NCBI GenBank assembly: GCA_018711305.1
Contig: DVIL01000086.1
Coordinates: forward strand, 1-64,000
Source of the DNA: Candidatus Coprenecus stercorigallinarum
GTDB lineage: Bacteria; Bacteroidota; Bacteroidia; Bacteroidales; UBA932
DNA: 64,000 bases
Direction: 5' to 3'
Part shown: positions 26,228 through 34,689 of the stretch, piece by piece
Layout of the letters: every line of letters starts with the position of its first letter
How positions within the stretch are numbered: position 1 is the stretch's first letter
Program-made: the position numbers and the translations under genes
Notes under the pieces: model-generated
What the model was told of the DNA's origin: nothing
Seen by the model: the letters and a program-made list of their open reading frames with translations, nothing else
The model's database searches: none

Positions 26228-26242
26228 GTCCGGTATTTTCCA

Positions 26243-26250
26243 CAAATATA
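26243..26250 (-). promoter_or_regulatory. -7 element of the hemerythrin/LuxR operon
   Basis: The minus strand reads TATATTTG, a full match, 15 bases before ATG 26227. It lies immediately behind a terminator-like hairpin, so this operon is insulated from the transcript upstream. Confidence 0.55.
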
Positions 26251-26254
26251 TTAA

Positions 26255-26362
26255 AAGAAACGGACTCCGGGGCCTGTCGCAGGTGCAGGAGTCCGTAACT
26301 TTCCAAACTTATGAGTAATTAAGCAAAGATTGAAATAACAACACTACATTATGGATATAACG
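26255..26362 (-). ncRNA. Candidate small RNA between its own promoter and a terminator
   Basis: A promoter at 26397-26367 faces a hairpin at 26295-26261 (CGGACTCC pairing with GGAGTCCG, with inner CCTG/CAGG), followed on the minus strand by a T-rich tail (GTTTCTTTT). The transcript would be about 100 bases. It contains no convincing reading frame, and the next gene has a separate promoter after the hairpin. It could instead be the distant 3' end of feoAB or a regulatory leader. Confidence 0.45.
26261..26295 (-). terminator. GC-rich hairpin with T-tail
   Basis: CGGACTCC (26261-26268) and GGAGTCCG (26288-26295) form the outer stem, with CCTG-TCG-CAGG inside. The minus strand continues with GTTTCTTTTAA. 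Confidence 0.75.
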
Positions 26363-26366
26363 ATTG

Positions 26367-26397
26367 CAAAAGTACTGCTCTTACCCTTTCCGGTCAA
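26367..26397 (-). promoter_or_regulatory. Promoter of the candidate small RNA
   Basis: The minus strand has TTG at 26397-26395, a gap of 20 bases, and TACTTTTG at 26374-26367. Both halves match the Bacteroidetes consensus although no gene starts within 130 bases. Confidence 0.6.
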
Positions 26398-26523
26398 TCC
26401 TCATAAATAGGTATTTGGCATTCCGGCCCTTCCCACATTGTAGGTATTTTCATCGTTTTATGAAATTCCCTCTCCTTCCTCCTTTTCCGCTCATTTTTCC
26501 TTCGCGTTTCTTCGCATAATCTC

Positions 26524-26700
26524 CACGATGCCTTTTAGTTGAAGTGTAAGATGTTTATAATCATGATGTTGTGAAAATGTGGGAATTCAATGTGGGGCGG
26601 AAATGGGCGATTTGAGGCATAAAGCAGGGCATGTAGAATTTCCAGAAAACAACAAATGATAGATAATCAAACAGTTACGATATAACTAAAAAGCAACGTG
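26524..26700. repeat. 177-bp palindromic element, copy E2
   Basis: The left end is CACGATGCCTTTTAGTT (26524-26540) and the right end TATAACTAAAAAGCAACGTG (26681-26700), the same pair as in E1 with two changes. A central inverted repeat (GGGAATTC at 26581 against GAATTTCC ending 26643) is centred exactly on the element midpoint, 26612. The apical AAATGGGCGATTT at 26601-26613 is also present in the copy at 38440. It lies just downstream of feoAB. Confidence 0.85.
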
Positions 26701-26732
26701 GAAAAAGGTGCTGAGAAGGAAAGGTGCCGGTG

Positions 26733-29261
26733 TCAGAGCAGCAGGAGGGCGATACGGTAGACGATGAAGGCGACGATCCAGGCGAGGACGATGGTGTAGA
26801 CGGCGGAAATGATGGCCCATTTCCAGCCGCCGCTTTCGTTCTTGATGGCGACGAAGGTGGCTATGCAGGGGAAATACAGCAGGACGAATACCATGAAGGC
26901 GAGTGCTGCGGCCGGAGTGGTGGTCCTGGCGAGAGCGTTCTGCAGCATGGTGTCCCCGGAGACGGTCTCATCGGGCACACTGTCCGGGCCGGAGTTCACA
27001 GATGCGGTCGAATTTGTCACAGAAACGGCCTCAGAGGTATCTGTGGCGGGATTGAAATTCACAGTCGCGGAGGCAGAGCCTGATCCGTCCGTGGTAGAGG
27101 GGAACCGTTCATACTCGCCGCTGTAGAGCACGCCCATGGTGCTGACGACAAGTTCCTTGGCTGCGACTCCCGAGATGATGCCCACACCCATTTTCCAGTC
27201 AAAGCCGAGGGGCTCTAGGACAGGCTCTATCGCCTTGCCGATCATACCGATATAGGAGTTCTCCTGCTGTTCGGCGGGGGTGGAGTAGCGGTCATGGTGC
27301 GGGAAATATCCGAGGAACCAGATGATGATGGATGCCACAAGGATGATGCCGGCCATCTTGTGCAGGTACTGCTTGCCCTTTTCCCAGGTGTGGCGGAATA
27401 CGGATTTGGAGGTCGGGACGCGGTAGGGCGGAAGCTCCATGACGAACGGCAGGTTGTCATCCTTGATGAAACGGCTCATGATCTTTGCAGAGATGATGGC
27501 CATGATGATGCCGAGGGCGTACAGTCCGAGCAGCACCAGGGAACCGTTGCGTGGGAAAAACGCACCGGCCACGAGGATGTATACGGGCAGACGTCCGGCG
27601 CAGGACATCATGGGGATTATCAGCATGGTGATCAGGCGGCTCTTGTGGTTCTCGATTGTACGGGTGGCCATGATGGCCGGAACATTGCATCCGAAGCCCA
27701 TTATCATAGGTATGAATGATTTTCCGTGCAGACCGATCTTGTGCATGAGCTTGTCCATGATGAAGGCGGCCCTGGCCATATAGCCCGAATCTTCAAGAAG
27801 GGAAATGAACAGGTACAGGATAAGGATGTTGGGCAGGAATACCAGCACACTGCCCACTCCTCCTATGATGCCGTCCACTACCATGTCTTTGAGCATCCCC
27901 TCAGGCATGGTCGTCGCTATGAATGCCCCGAATTTCTCCACCAGCCATTCAATCCATGTCATCGGATATTCACCGAGGCGGAATGTGGCTTCGAAGATGA
28001 TGTAGAGCAGGAGTATGAATATCGGGAAGGCTGCCCACCGGTTGGTGACCACAGCGTCAATCTTGTCGGTGACAGTATGTTTCTTCCGGACTTCTGCCGG
28101 CGTATATGTCTCCTTGAGGGCTCCCTGGACGAAGGCGTATTTGGCATCCACTATCGCAGATTCGGCGTTGGTGCCTCCTAACAGGCCTTCTATCCGCCGG
28201 TTCTCTTCAAAACGGGCGGCGATGATCTCATCGTGGTTTGGCAGGGCCTCTACGATGGCCTCCACATCGGAGTCGTTTTCGAGGTACTTGATGGCAAGCC
28301 AGCGGGTCGAGTATTTTGTCCGGATGTCGTCATTCTTCTGTATCAGCAGCTTGATGCGGTCAATGCTGGCCTCGAGTTCCTGTCCGTGGTTGATATGGAT
28401 ATGGCGGGCCAGAGTCGGGTCATTGTGCTCGTATATCTGAATGACAGTGTCGAACAGTTTGTCGATGCCTTTGCCGCTCCGGCTTACCGTAGGGATAACC
28501 GGCATACCGAGCAGGTGTCCCAAAGTGACTGTATCGAGCTTGTCTCCCCTTGCCTGGAGCTCGTCGTACATGTTCAGCGCCATAACCACTCTCAGATTCA
28601 TGTCTATGATCTGGGCGGTAAGGTAGAGGTTCCTTTCGAGGTTGGATGCATCCACTACGTTGATGACCACGTCGGGAATGTTGTCGATCAAATTCTTGCG
28701 TACGTACAGCTCTTCCGGGCTGTAGGCGGAGAGGGAGTAGGTACCCGGGAGATCCACCAGGACGAAGTGATATCCCTTGTACTCGAAGCGGCCTTCTTTT
28801 GCATCTACGGTGACTCCGCTGTAATTGCCCACCCGCTCGTGCGAGCCGGAGGCGATGTTGAACAGCGATGTCTTGCCGCAGTTGGGATTTCCGACAAGGG
28901 CAACGCGGACCGTGTGCCGGCGTTCCTCTGCGAGCTGCCGCATCCTGCGGTTGAGGTCCTCTGTGTCAGAGCAGTCAGGTTCACGGCAGTTCATCGGCGG
29001 ATTTTCCTCCGGACCGTGTATGGGGACCTTGGCCTCGCTTTCGCTGATTACCTCTATCTCACTGGCCTCGTCCCTGCGCAGCGATATCTTGTATCCGATG
29101 ATTTCATATTCTATCGGGTCCCTCAGAGGGGCATTGAGCACCACCTTTACCTCCTTTCCCTTGATAAATCCCATTTCGGTGATTCTCTTGCGGAAGGAGC
29201 CGTGGCCGCTCACTTTTACGATGATTCCCCTTTCACCCGTTTTAAGTTCAGACAGTTTCAT
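26733..29261 (-). CDS. feoB: FeoA-FeoB fusion, ferrous iron transporter
   Basis: This is an inner-membrane ferrous iron transporter of 842 residues. Residues 1-75 are a FeoA SH3-like domain (LSELKTGERGIIVKVSGHGS). The FeoB G-domain follows with G1 GNPNCGKT (124-131), G3 DLPGTYSLS and an NxxD G4 as in other FeoB proteins (NMYD). The membrane part carries the Gate motifs, including MGFGCNVPAIMATRTIEN and MMSCAGRLPVYILVAGAF. A Ser/Thr-rich loop lies near the C-terminus (about 735-790). The FeoA-FeoB fusion is typical of Bacteroidetes. It is a single gene with its own promoter; no iron box was recognised. Confidence 0.96.
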   Translation of the reverse strand: MKLSELKTGERGIIVKVSGHGSFRKRITEMGFIKGKEVKVVLNAPLRDPIEYEIIGYKISLRRDEASEIEVISESEAKVPIHGPEENPPMNCREPDCSDTEDLNRRMRQLAEERRHTVRVALVGNPNCGKTSLFNIASGSHERVGNYSGVTVDAKEGRFEYKGYHFVLVDLPGTYSLSAYSPEELYVRKNLIDNIPDVVINVVDASNLERNLYLTAQIIDMNLRVVMALNMYDELQARGDKLDTVTLGHLLGMPVIPTVSRSGKGIDKLFDTVIQIYEHNDPTLARHIHINHGQELEASIDRIKLLIQKNDDIRTKYSTRWLAIKYLENDSDVEAIVEALPNHDEIIAARFEENRRIEGLLGGTNAESAIVDAKYAFVQGALKETYTPAEVRKKHTVTDKIDAVVTNRWAAFPIFILLLYIIFEATFRLGEYPMTWIEWLVEKFGAFIATTMPEGMLKDMVVDGIIGGVGSVLVFLPNILILYLFISLLEDSGYMARAAFIMDKLMHKIGLHGKSFIPMIMGFGCNVPAIMATRTIENHKSRLITMLIIPMMSCAGRLPVYILVAGAFFPRNGSLVLLGLYALGIIMAIISAKIMSRFIKDDNLPFVMELPPYRVPTSKSVFRHTWEKGKQYLHKMAGIILVASIIIWFLGYFPHHDRYSTPAEQQENSYIGMIGKAIEPVLEPLGFDWKMGVGIISGVAAKELVVSTMGVLYSGEYERFPSTTDGSGSASATVNFNPATDTSEAVSVTNSTASVNSGPDSVPDETVSGDTMLQNALARTTTPAAALAFMVFVLLYFPCIATFVAIKNESGGWKWAIISAVYTIVLAWIVAFIVYRIALLLL

Positions 29262-29283
29262 ATAAAAAGTCTATAAATCCGGG

Positions 29284-29314
29284 CAAAAATACCACTCTTT
29301 CCTGACAGTGTCAA
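29284..29314 (-). promoter_or_regulatory. Promoter of feoAB
   Basis: The minus strand has TTG at 29314-29312, a gap of 20 bases, and TATTTTTG at 29291-29284. Its -33 end touches the tail of the terminator at 29327-29357. Confidence 0.65.
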
Positions 29315-29319
29315 TACCA

Positions 29320-29357
29320 AAAAATAGGGAGGCCGGCGAATCACTTCGCAGCCTCCC
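29320..29357 (-). terminator. Terminator of the TonB receptor/lipoprotein operon
   Basis: GGGAGGC (29327-29333) pairs with GCCTCCC (29351-29357), with inner GCGAA-tcac-TTCGC. On the minus strand the hairpin is followed by TATTTTTTGG. Confidence 0.9.
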
Positions 29358-29396
29358 GTGAAAAACAGGTATGACAGCTTCGAAAAGCAGTTTAGG

Positions 29397-31742
29397 TTAG
29401 CGGGTCCAGCCTGCCATCCAGTTGTTGTCGGCGGAGATGGCGCCGATGTATCCGGCTGACTCGAAGAATGAATTTATGCTCTTGGCATCGAGACCACCGT
29501 CGATTGTACCGAAGAAGTTGTCGGTCAGGTTGAAGGTGTAGTTGACCTTATTGTGGTTAGCTTCGGCGAGGAAATCGTTCTGGTCGTAGAGGACAGGGAC
29601 TTCCTTGTTGTCGCTTTTCACGCCGGATGAGAGGTATACGTACTGGAGTTTGGATGTGCCTTTTGCCAATGCGTCCTCAGTGTGGGTGGTCTCAGTTGTG
29701 AGGGCGTTGCTCTTGCCGGTTACAATGGCATTGTAGAGCTCGACCTCGGTGCCGGCGCGGAGACGGACACCGCGTTTGTTCTCATCGGAGTTGTTGCCTA
29801 CGAGGGTCACGTTTGCAAGAACGGGGTGGGAGATGGGAGCGGCTACCTCATTGTTGTCGTTGTTGTCGCACTCCATGAGGGCATCGCACTCAGCGGAGAC
29901 CTGGTAGGCAACCATGAACTGTCCCTTGCCGCACCATCCCTCTGTCCAGTCGAAGGAGTCGTCGGTGTTGTCGGTGGATACCAGATATTTCACGTTTACA
30001 GTACCTCCGAACCACTCGAAACCGTCGTCCGAGCCGCTGTAAGCCTGAAGGTGATCGACAGTTGTTCCGTCACCTACACCGTAGAATGTGAAGCCGTTGG
30101 CCTCTTTCTCCTCGGAGAAGGAGTATCCGCCGTATTCTACGCGGATGTACTGGAGTGTACCGGAATTGTCGTGAGGATCGTTTCCGCCGTAGGAGGCGTC
30201 ACCGATTTCGGACTTTGCACCGGAACCTGCATTGATGGGAGCCTTGCCGCAGATGTGGAGACCTCCCCAAGAACCGGCTTCCTTCCTTTCTGCAGTCATG
30301 ACGATAGGATTATCGGCTGTACCGCGGGCATCAATCTTGGCACCCTGCTCGATGAGGAGGTAGTCGACAATGTCGTCATCCTGGGCGGTGATGACCGTGC
30401 CGGGCTCGATTGTCAGGGTGGCGCCTTCCTTGACATGCAGGCCGCCGATGAGGGTGTAGTTCACACCGGCCTGGAGGGTCATGTCCTCGGTGATGACACC
30501 TTCGAGTTCAACAGTTGCACCGTCGGTGCTGCCGCCGTCGGCTGTAAGCGCCCAACCGCTGGTCCAGTCGTTGCCGGAAGGAAGGGCTCCTGCGTAAGCC
30601 GCATTGTCGAAGAACGAGTCGATGCCGGAAGCGTCGAGGCCGCCGTCAATTGTGCCCATGATGCTGTTTGTGAGCTGTGCTGTATAACCTACTTCATTGT
30701 GGTTGTCGTTTGCGAGGAAATCGTTCTGGTCGTAGAGGACAGAGCCTTCCTCGTTGTCGCTGGAAACGCCTGAAGAGAGGTAGATGTACTGGAGCTTGGA
30801 CTTGCCGTTGGCCAAAGCGCTCTCAGTGCCTTTTGTCTCAGTTGTGAGGGCACGGCTCTTGCCGGTTACGATGGTGTTGTATATCTCGGCCTGTGTGCCT
30901 GCGCGGAGACGGATACCGCGTCCGTCAGCGCCGTTGCCCACGAGGGTGAGGTTGGAGAGGACAGGGTGGGAGATGGGCTCTGCCATATTGTTGTTGTCAT
31001 TGTTGTCGGCCTCGATGAGGGCATCGCACTCCCCGGATATCTGCTGGGCGATCATGAACTGTCCCTTGCCGCACCATCCCTCGGTCCAGTCGAAGGAGTC
31101 GTCAGTGTTGTTGGTGGAGATCAGGTATTTTACATTTACTGTACCTCCGAACCACTCGAAACCGTCGTCAGATCCGCCGTAAGCCTGGAGATGGTCGACA
31201 GTAGTTCCGTTACCTACACCGTAGAATGTGAAGCCGTTGGCCTCTTTCTCCTCGGAGAAGGTGAATCCACCGTACTCTACGCGGATGTACTGGAGGACAC
31301 CGGAGTTGTCGGCAGGGTCGTTTCCGCCGTAAGAGGCGTCACCGATTTCAGACTTTGCATCGGTACCGGCATTGATAGGGGCCTTACCGCAGATGTGGAG
31401 ACCGCCCCATGCACCGGCTTCCTTTCTGTTGGATGTCATTACGATGGGAGCACTGGCTGTACCGCGGGCATCGATTTTGGCGCCCTGCTCTATGAGGATA
31501 TAGTCTACCTGGTTGTCATCCTGGGCAATGATGGTAACACCAGGCTCGATGGTCAGGGTAGCTCCTTCCTTAACATGCAGACCTCCTGTAAGGGTGTAGG
31601 TCTGGCCTTCCTCGAGGATCCTGTCCTCGGTGATATCTCCGATGAGGTCTACCTCAGGATCAATCACGTTTTTGTTCCTCTCCTGGCAGGAGACTGCCGT
31701 CATGGCTGCTCCGAGAGCGAGAATGAAAAGTTTTTTGTTCAT
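29397..31742 (-). CDS. Exported lipoprotein made of two tandem beta-helix-like copies
   Basis: This is a 781-residue lipoprotein (lipobox AVSC, Cys 19) made of two near-identical halves. Corresponding points, such as LHVKEGATLTIEPG, lie exactly 1140 bases (380 codons) apart. Each half has repeating short strands (ILIEQGAKIDARGTA), then WGGLHICGKAPINAG, YGGNDP and DDGFEWFGGTVNVKYL, all typical of right-handed beta-helix surface proteins found in Bacteroidetes. Aspartate-rich loops suggest calcium or ligand binding. It follows a TonB-dependent receptor gene by 38 bases and is probably its surface partner, like a SusD but of a different fold. The ligand is unknown. Confidence 0.8.
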   Translation of the reverse strand: MNKKLFILALGAAMTAVSCQERNKNVIDPEVDLIGDITEDRILEEGQTYTLTGGLHVKEGATLTIEPGVTIIAQDDNQVDYILIEQGAKIDARGTASAPIVMTSNRKEAGAWGGLHICGKAPINAGTDAKSEIGDASYGGNDPADNSGVLQYIRVEYGGFTFSEEKEANGFTFYGVGNGTTVDHLQAYGGSDDGFEWFGGTVNVKYLISTNNTDDSFDWTEGWCGKGQFMIAQQISGECDALIEADNNDNNNMAEPISHPVLSNLTLVGNGADGRGIRLRAGTQAEIYNTIVTGKSRALTTETKGTESALANGKSKLQYIYLSSGVSSDNEEGSVLYDQNDFLANDNHNEVGYTAQLTNSIMGTIDGGLDASGIDSFFDNAAYAGALPSGNDWTSGWALTADGGSTDGATVELEGVITEDMTLQAGVNYTLIGGLHVKEGATLTIEPGTVITAQDDDIVDYLLIEQGAKIDARGTADNPIVMTAERKEAGSWGGLHICGKAPINAGSGAKSEIGDASYGGNDPHDNSGTLQYIRVEYGGYSFSEEKEANGFTFYGVGDGTTVDHLQAYSGSDDGFEWFGGTVNVKYLVSTDNTDDSFDWTEGWCGKGQFMVAYQVSAECDALMECDNNDNNEVAAPISHPVLANVTLVGNNSDENKRGVRLRAGTEVELYNAIVTGKSNALTTETTHTEDALAKGTSKLQYVYLSSGVKSDNKEVPVLYDQNDFLAEANHNKVNYTFNLTDNFFGTIDGGLDAKSINSFFESAGYIGAISADNNWMAGWTR

Positions 31743-31780
31743 TTTTAAAAGATTTAGAAATGTTATAGGTTCTGTTTTTT

Positions 31781-34510
31781 TTAAAAATCGAGTTTGACGC
31801 CTACTCCGATGCCTCTTCCGAGTCTGTAGCTCTCAGTGAGCATCTCTGTGCCGAGGTCAGGCACATTCTGTGTGAAACGGTATTCGGAGTCGAGCAGATT
31901 GGTCAGGGAGAGCTCCACGCTCCATATTCTGGTGATCTGGTAAGTTATATTGGCATCCAGCGTATGGATGGGGGCCTGCATGATGTTTCCGAGTCCGTAG
32001 ATACCGACAGCCTGGATGCGGGGACCCTGTACGTTGTAGAGGACGGAGAGTGACAGGGAGGATTCGTCACCGAATTCGGGTGCATAGGTGATGAATGCGT
32101 TGCCGAGGTAGGGAGAAGCACCCTGCAGTGCCCTGCGGCTGTCGGTGTAGATTCCTCCGTTGGCCAGCAGTGTGACGTCGGTGTACATCAGCGAGACATT
32201 TCCTCCGACTGTGAAGTATTTGAAGGGCTGGGTGCGGAATTCGGCTTCGAGTCCTGCCGCCATACCCTGTTCGGCATTTCTGAAAGTATGCACTATGGAT
32301 CCTCCCGAGGTCTCCTGTACACGCTCGATGGGGTCCTTGAGGATTTTGTAGTAGAGGCCGACGGAGAACATGTGCTTGTTGTTTGTAGAGAAGTATTCGT
32401 ACTTGAGGTCGAAGTTGTAGTTGTAGCCGTTGGTCAGCTGGTCGTTACCTCGGATCTCAGCGCTTCCGTATGATTCCTTGTAGAGGAAGGGGGCCATTTC
32501 TATGAACGAGGGACGGGTCACTGTGATGGATGATGCGAAGCGGAATGTGTGTTTGTTCTTAAGGGTGTACTTGACGTTCAGTGCAGGGAAGAAATCTCCT
32601 TTGTCGAGACGTGAGAAACTTTCCCTCGAAGCATCGTTCCAGTACTGTACCCACTGCTGGGAATACTCGTATCTTACACCGAGACCGAGCAGGAGGTCAG
32701 TTATGGGATAATACTCTACTTCCGCGAATCCGGCGAGAATACGGTGTCCGGCGTAGTAATTGTTCTTGGGCTGTGCATCTCTGTCGATGCTGATAAGACC
32801 GTCGGATATGCTCTGCGAGTTGAGGAATGAGGAAGGGGTATAGATGTCACTTATGACGGGATTGATATCGGTAAGGTTGTAGTAGAATCTCATCGAGTTG
32901 TAGTCGCGGGTCTTGTCCTTGTATGCGGCTCCGAAAATCAGACGGCTCTGCTCGCCGAAGTGGAAGGTGGGCTTGATCTCGCCGACTATTTCCTGCTCGG
33001 AGAGTTCTCCGTAGTAGCGCATGGTTTCCTGACGGTTCAGCTTGAAGAGGGAGAGGCTGCCGTCATCATTTCTGCGGTACATTACCTGACGGCGGTCTGG
33101 CTCGTTGCTGTCTGTCATGCCGTAGGATACTTTCCAGTCGAGGTTCCAGCTGGGATGCAGGGTATGGGAACCGCCGAGCTGGTTGTTCCACAGAGAGTAG
33201 GAGTGGGCGATGGAGTTGCTTCCAAGGAGCATGTTGTCCTCTGCGTCGTAGCCGTTGCGGAGCTTGTAGTCCTCCATGGCGTTCTTGGCGTAGAGTGTGG
33301 TGAATCCTATCTTGTCCCCGTTTTCGAAAAGGTAGTTGAGGCTCAGCAGTCCGGTAAGGTCGAGGCTGTGCTCGTAGCCGTTGTATGTGAACTCGTCCAT
33401 GTGCTGGCCCTGTGTGTTGATATTGGTGATGTAGGCGTCGTAGATGTTCTGGTTGCCCGAGGATATTGAAGCTGAGGCAAGGAGGCTGAACTCATCTCCG
33501 TTCTTCAGTTTGAATGTACGTCCTCCTGATATGGAACCGGAAATGTCGGGCAGGGCCATTTTCCTTGCGATGTCGAATGATGTGCCGAACGGGTCATTGT
33601 CGACGATGTAGCTGCGGAAGTCGGACAGGCTCATCTCCCTCACGTCTCTGGGCAGGTTGTTGTCGTGAAGCAGCCATCCGTTGCGGTCAGGACGGTAGGT
33701 GTCGGTAAAAGTAGTGCCGATCACACCGTTGAATCCCAATGAAACGGACAGGAAACTGTCTTCGATGTTCTCCTTGGTGGCGATATCGATGTGGGCTCCT
33801 GAATAGTCTGCGAAACTGGTGGCAGTATAGACTTTTGTTACGGTAATGTTCTGAAGTACAGAGCTGGAGAAAATGTCCAGCGGAATCAGTTTGTTGTCGG
33901 GGTTGGGTGATGCCACGGGAAGGCCGTTGAGAGTGGTAAGACTGTAGCGGTCTCCGAGTCCGCGGACAAAAAGCTGGCCGGAATTGTTGAATGAAACTCC
34001 GCTCATCGTCTCCACAGCTTCGGCAACGTTTGAAAGGCCTTTTGCGGATATTTCTGCCGCACCGATGTTCTCTACAGCCTGAGCCGATACCTTGCGGTCA
34101 TTTATCAGTGCTCCTACTGACTCGGGGTTCTTGCGTGCCACGATTACCGCTGTCTCAAGGGTCTCGGACTGGAATTCCATATTCAGGTCGAGGGTAAGCT
34201 CCTCGCCGCGTCCTAACTTGATTACCTGTGATTTGAGGTCGTTGTAACTGATAAAATAGAGGCCGAGGACACCCTCGACACCTTCGGGTATCTGGAGGAT
34301 GTAACTCCCGTCGGCCTCGGTCTGTGTACCGATCATGTTCGCAGTGGGGTCATCTACAACCCTTTCGAACATGATTACTACACCTGCGAGCGGTTCAGAG
34401 GTTATGCCGTCCCTGACGATTCCCTTTACAGTCTGGGCATCGGCCGTGCCGGCATTGAACAAAATAAAAGTAGAAATGAATACTAAAACTGCTTTAAGAA
34501 ATTTGTTCAT
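31781..34510 (-). CDS. TonB-dependent outer-membrane receptor
   Basis: This is an outer-membrane active transporter of 909 residues. It has a signal peptide (1-25), a carboxypeptidase-regulatory-like domain (about 27-112, VKGIVRDGITSEPLAGVVIM), a plug domain (about 130-255, with FVRGLGDRYSLTTLNGLPVA) and a 22-strand barrel ending in a C-terminal Phe (GVGVKLDF). There is no separate SusD gene; the downstream duplicated lipoprotein takes that place. A -7 box lies 24 bases upstream of the ATG. The substrate cannot be deduced. Confidence 0.93.
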   Translation of the reverse strand: MNKFLKAVLVFISTFILFNAGTADAQTVKGIVRDGITSEPLAGVVIMFERVVDDPTANMIGTQTEADGSYILQIPEGVEGVLGLYFISYNDLKSQVIKLGRGEELTLDLNMEFQSETLETAVIVARKNPESVGALINDRKVSAQAVENIGAAEISAKGLSNVAEAVETMSGVSFNNSGQLFVRGLGDRYSLTTLNGLPVASPNPDNKLIPLDIFSSSVLQNITVTKVYTATSFADYSGAHIDIATKENIEDSFLSVSLGFNGVIGTTFTDTYRPDRNGWLLHDNNLPRDVREMSLSDFRSYIVDNDPFGTSFDIARKMALPDISGSISGGRTFKLKNGDEFSLLASASISSGNQNIYDAYITNINTQGQHMDEFTYNGYEHSLDLTGLLSLNYLFENGDKIGFTTLYAKNAMEDYKLRNGYDAEDNMLLGSNSIAHSYSLWNNQLGGSHTLHPSWNLDWKVSYGMTDSNEPDRRQVMYRRNDDGSLSLFKLNRQETMRYYGELSEQEIVGEIKPTFHFGEQSRLIFGAAYKDKTRDYNSMRFYYNLTDINPVISDIYTPSSFLNSQSISDGLISIDRDAQPKNNYYAGHRILAGFAEVEYYPITDLLLGLGVRYEYSQQWVQYWNDASRESFSRLDKGDFFPALNVKYTLKNKHTFRFASSITVTRPSFIEMAPFLYKESYGSAEIRGNDQLTNGYNYNFDLKYEYFSTNNKHMFSVGLYYKILKDPIERVQETSGGSIVHTFRNAEQGMAAGLEAEFRTQPFKYFTVGGNVSLMYTDVTLLANGGIYTDSRRALQGASPYLGNAFITYAPEFGDESSLSLSVLYNVQGPRIQAVGIYGLGNIMQAPIHTLDANITYQITRIWSVELSLTNLLDSEYRFTQNVPDLGTEMLTESYRLGRGIGVGVKLDF

Positions 34511-34533
34511 ATTTTTTCCTGTTTTAACGGCCG

Positions 34534-34541
34534 CAAAAGTA
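34534..34541 (-). promoter_or_regulatory. -7 element of the TonB receptor operon
   Basis: The minus strand reads TACTTTTG, a full match to TAnnTTTG. No TTTG was found at the ideal -33 distance, so an activator may be needed. Confidence 0.5.
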
Positions 34542-34689
34542 TCCGAAGGTTATTTCAGACTTGATACGGGTGAATTAAAATCATGTTACGCACCTTGCAG
34601 AAATATTTCAGCAGTTTCAAAAATGTTGCGCAGGAATCGGCAAATTGTTATATCTTAGAAGGGTAAAACCGTTAAATTGTTACGTAACC

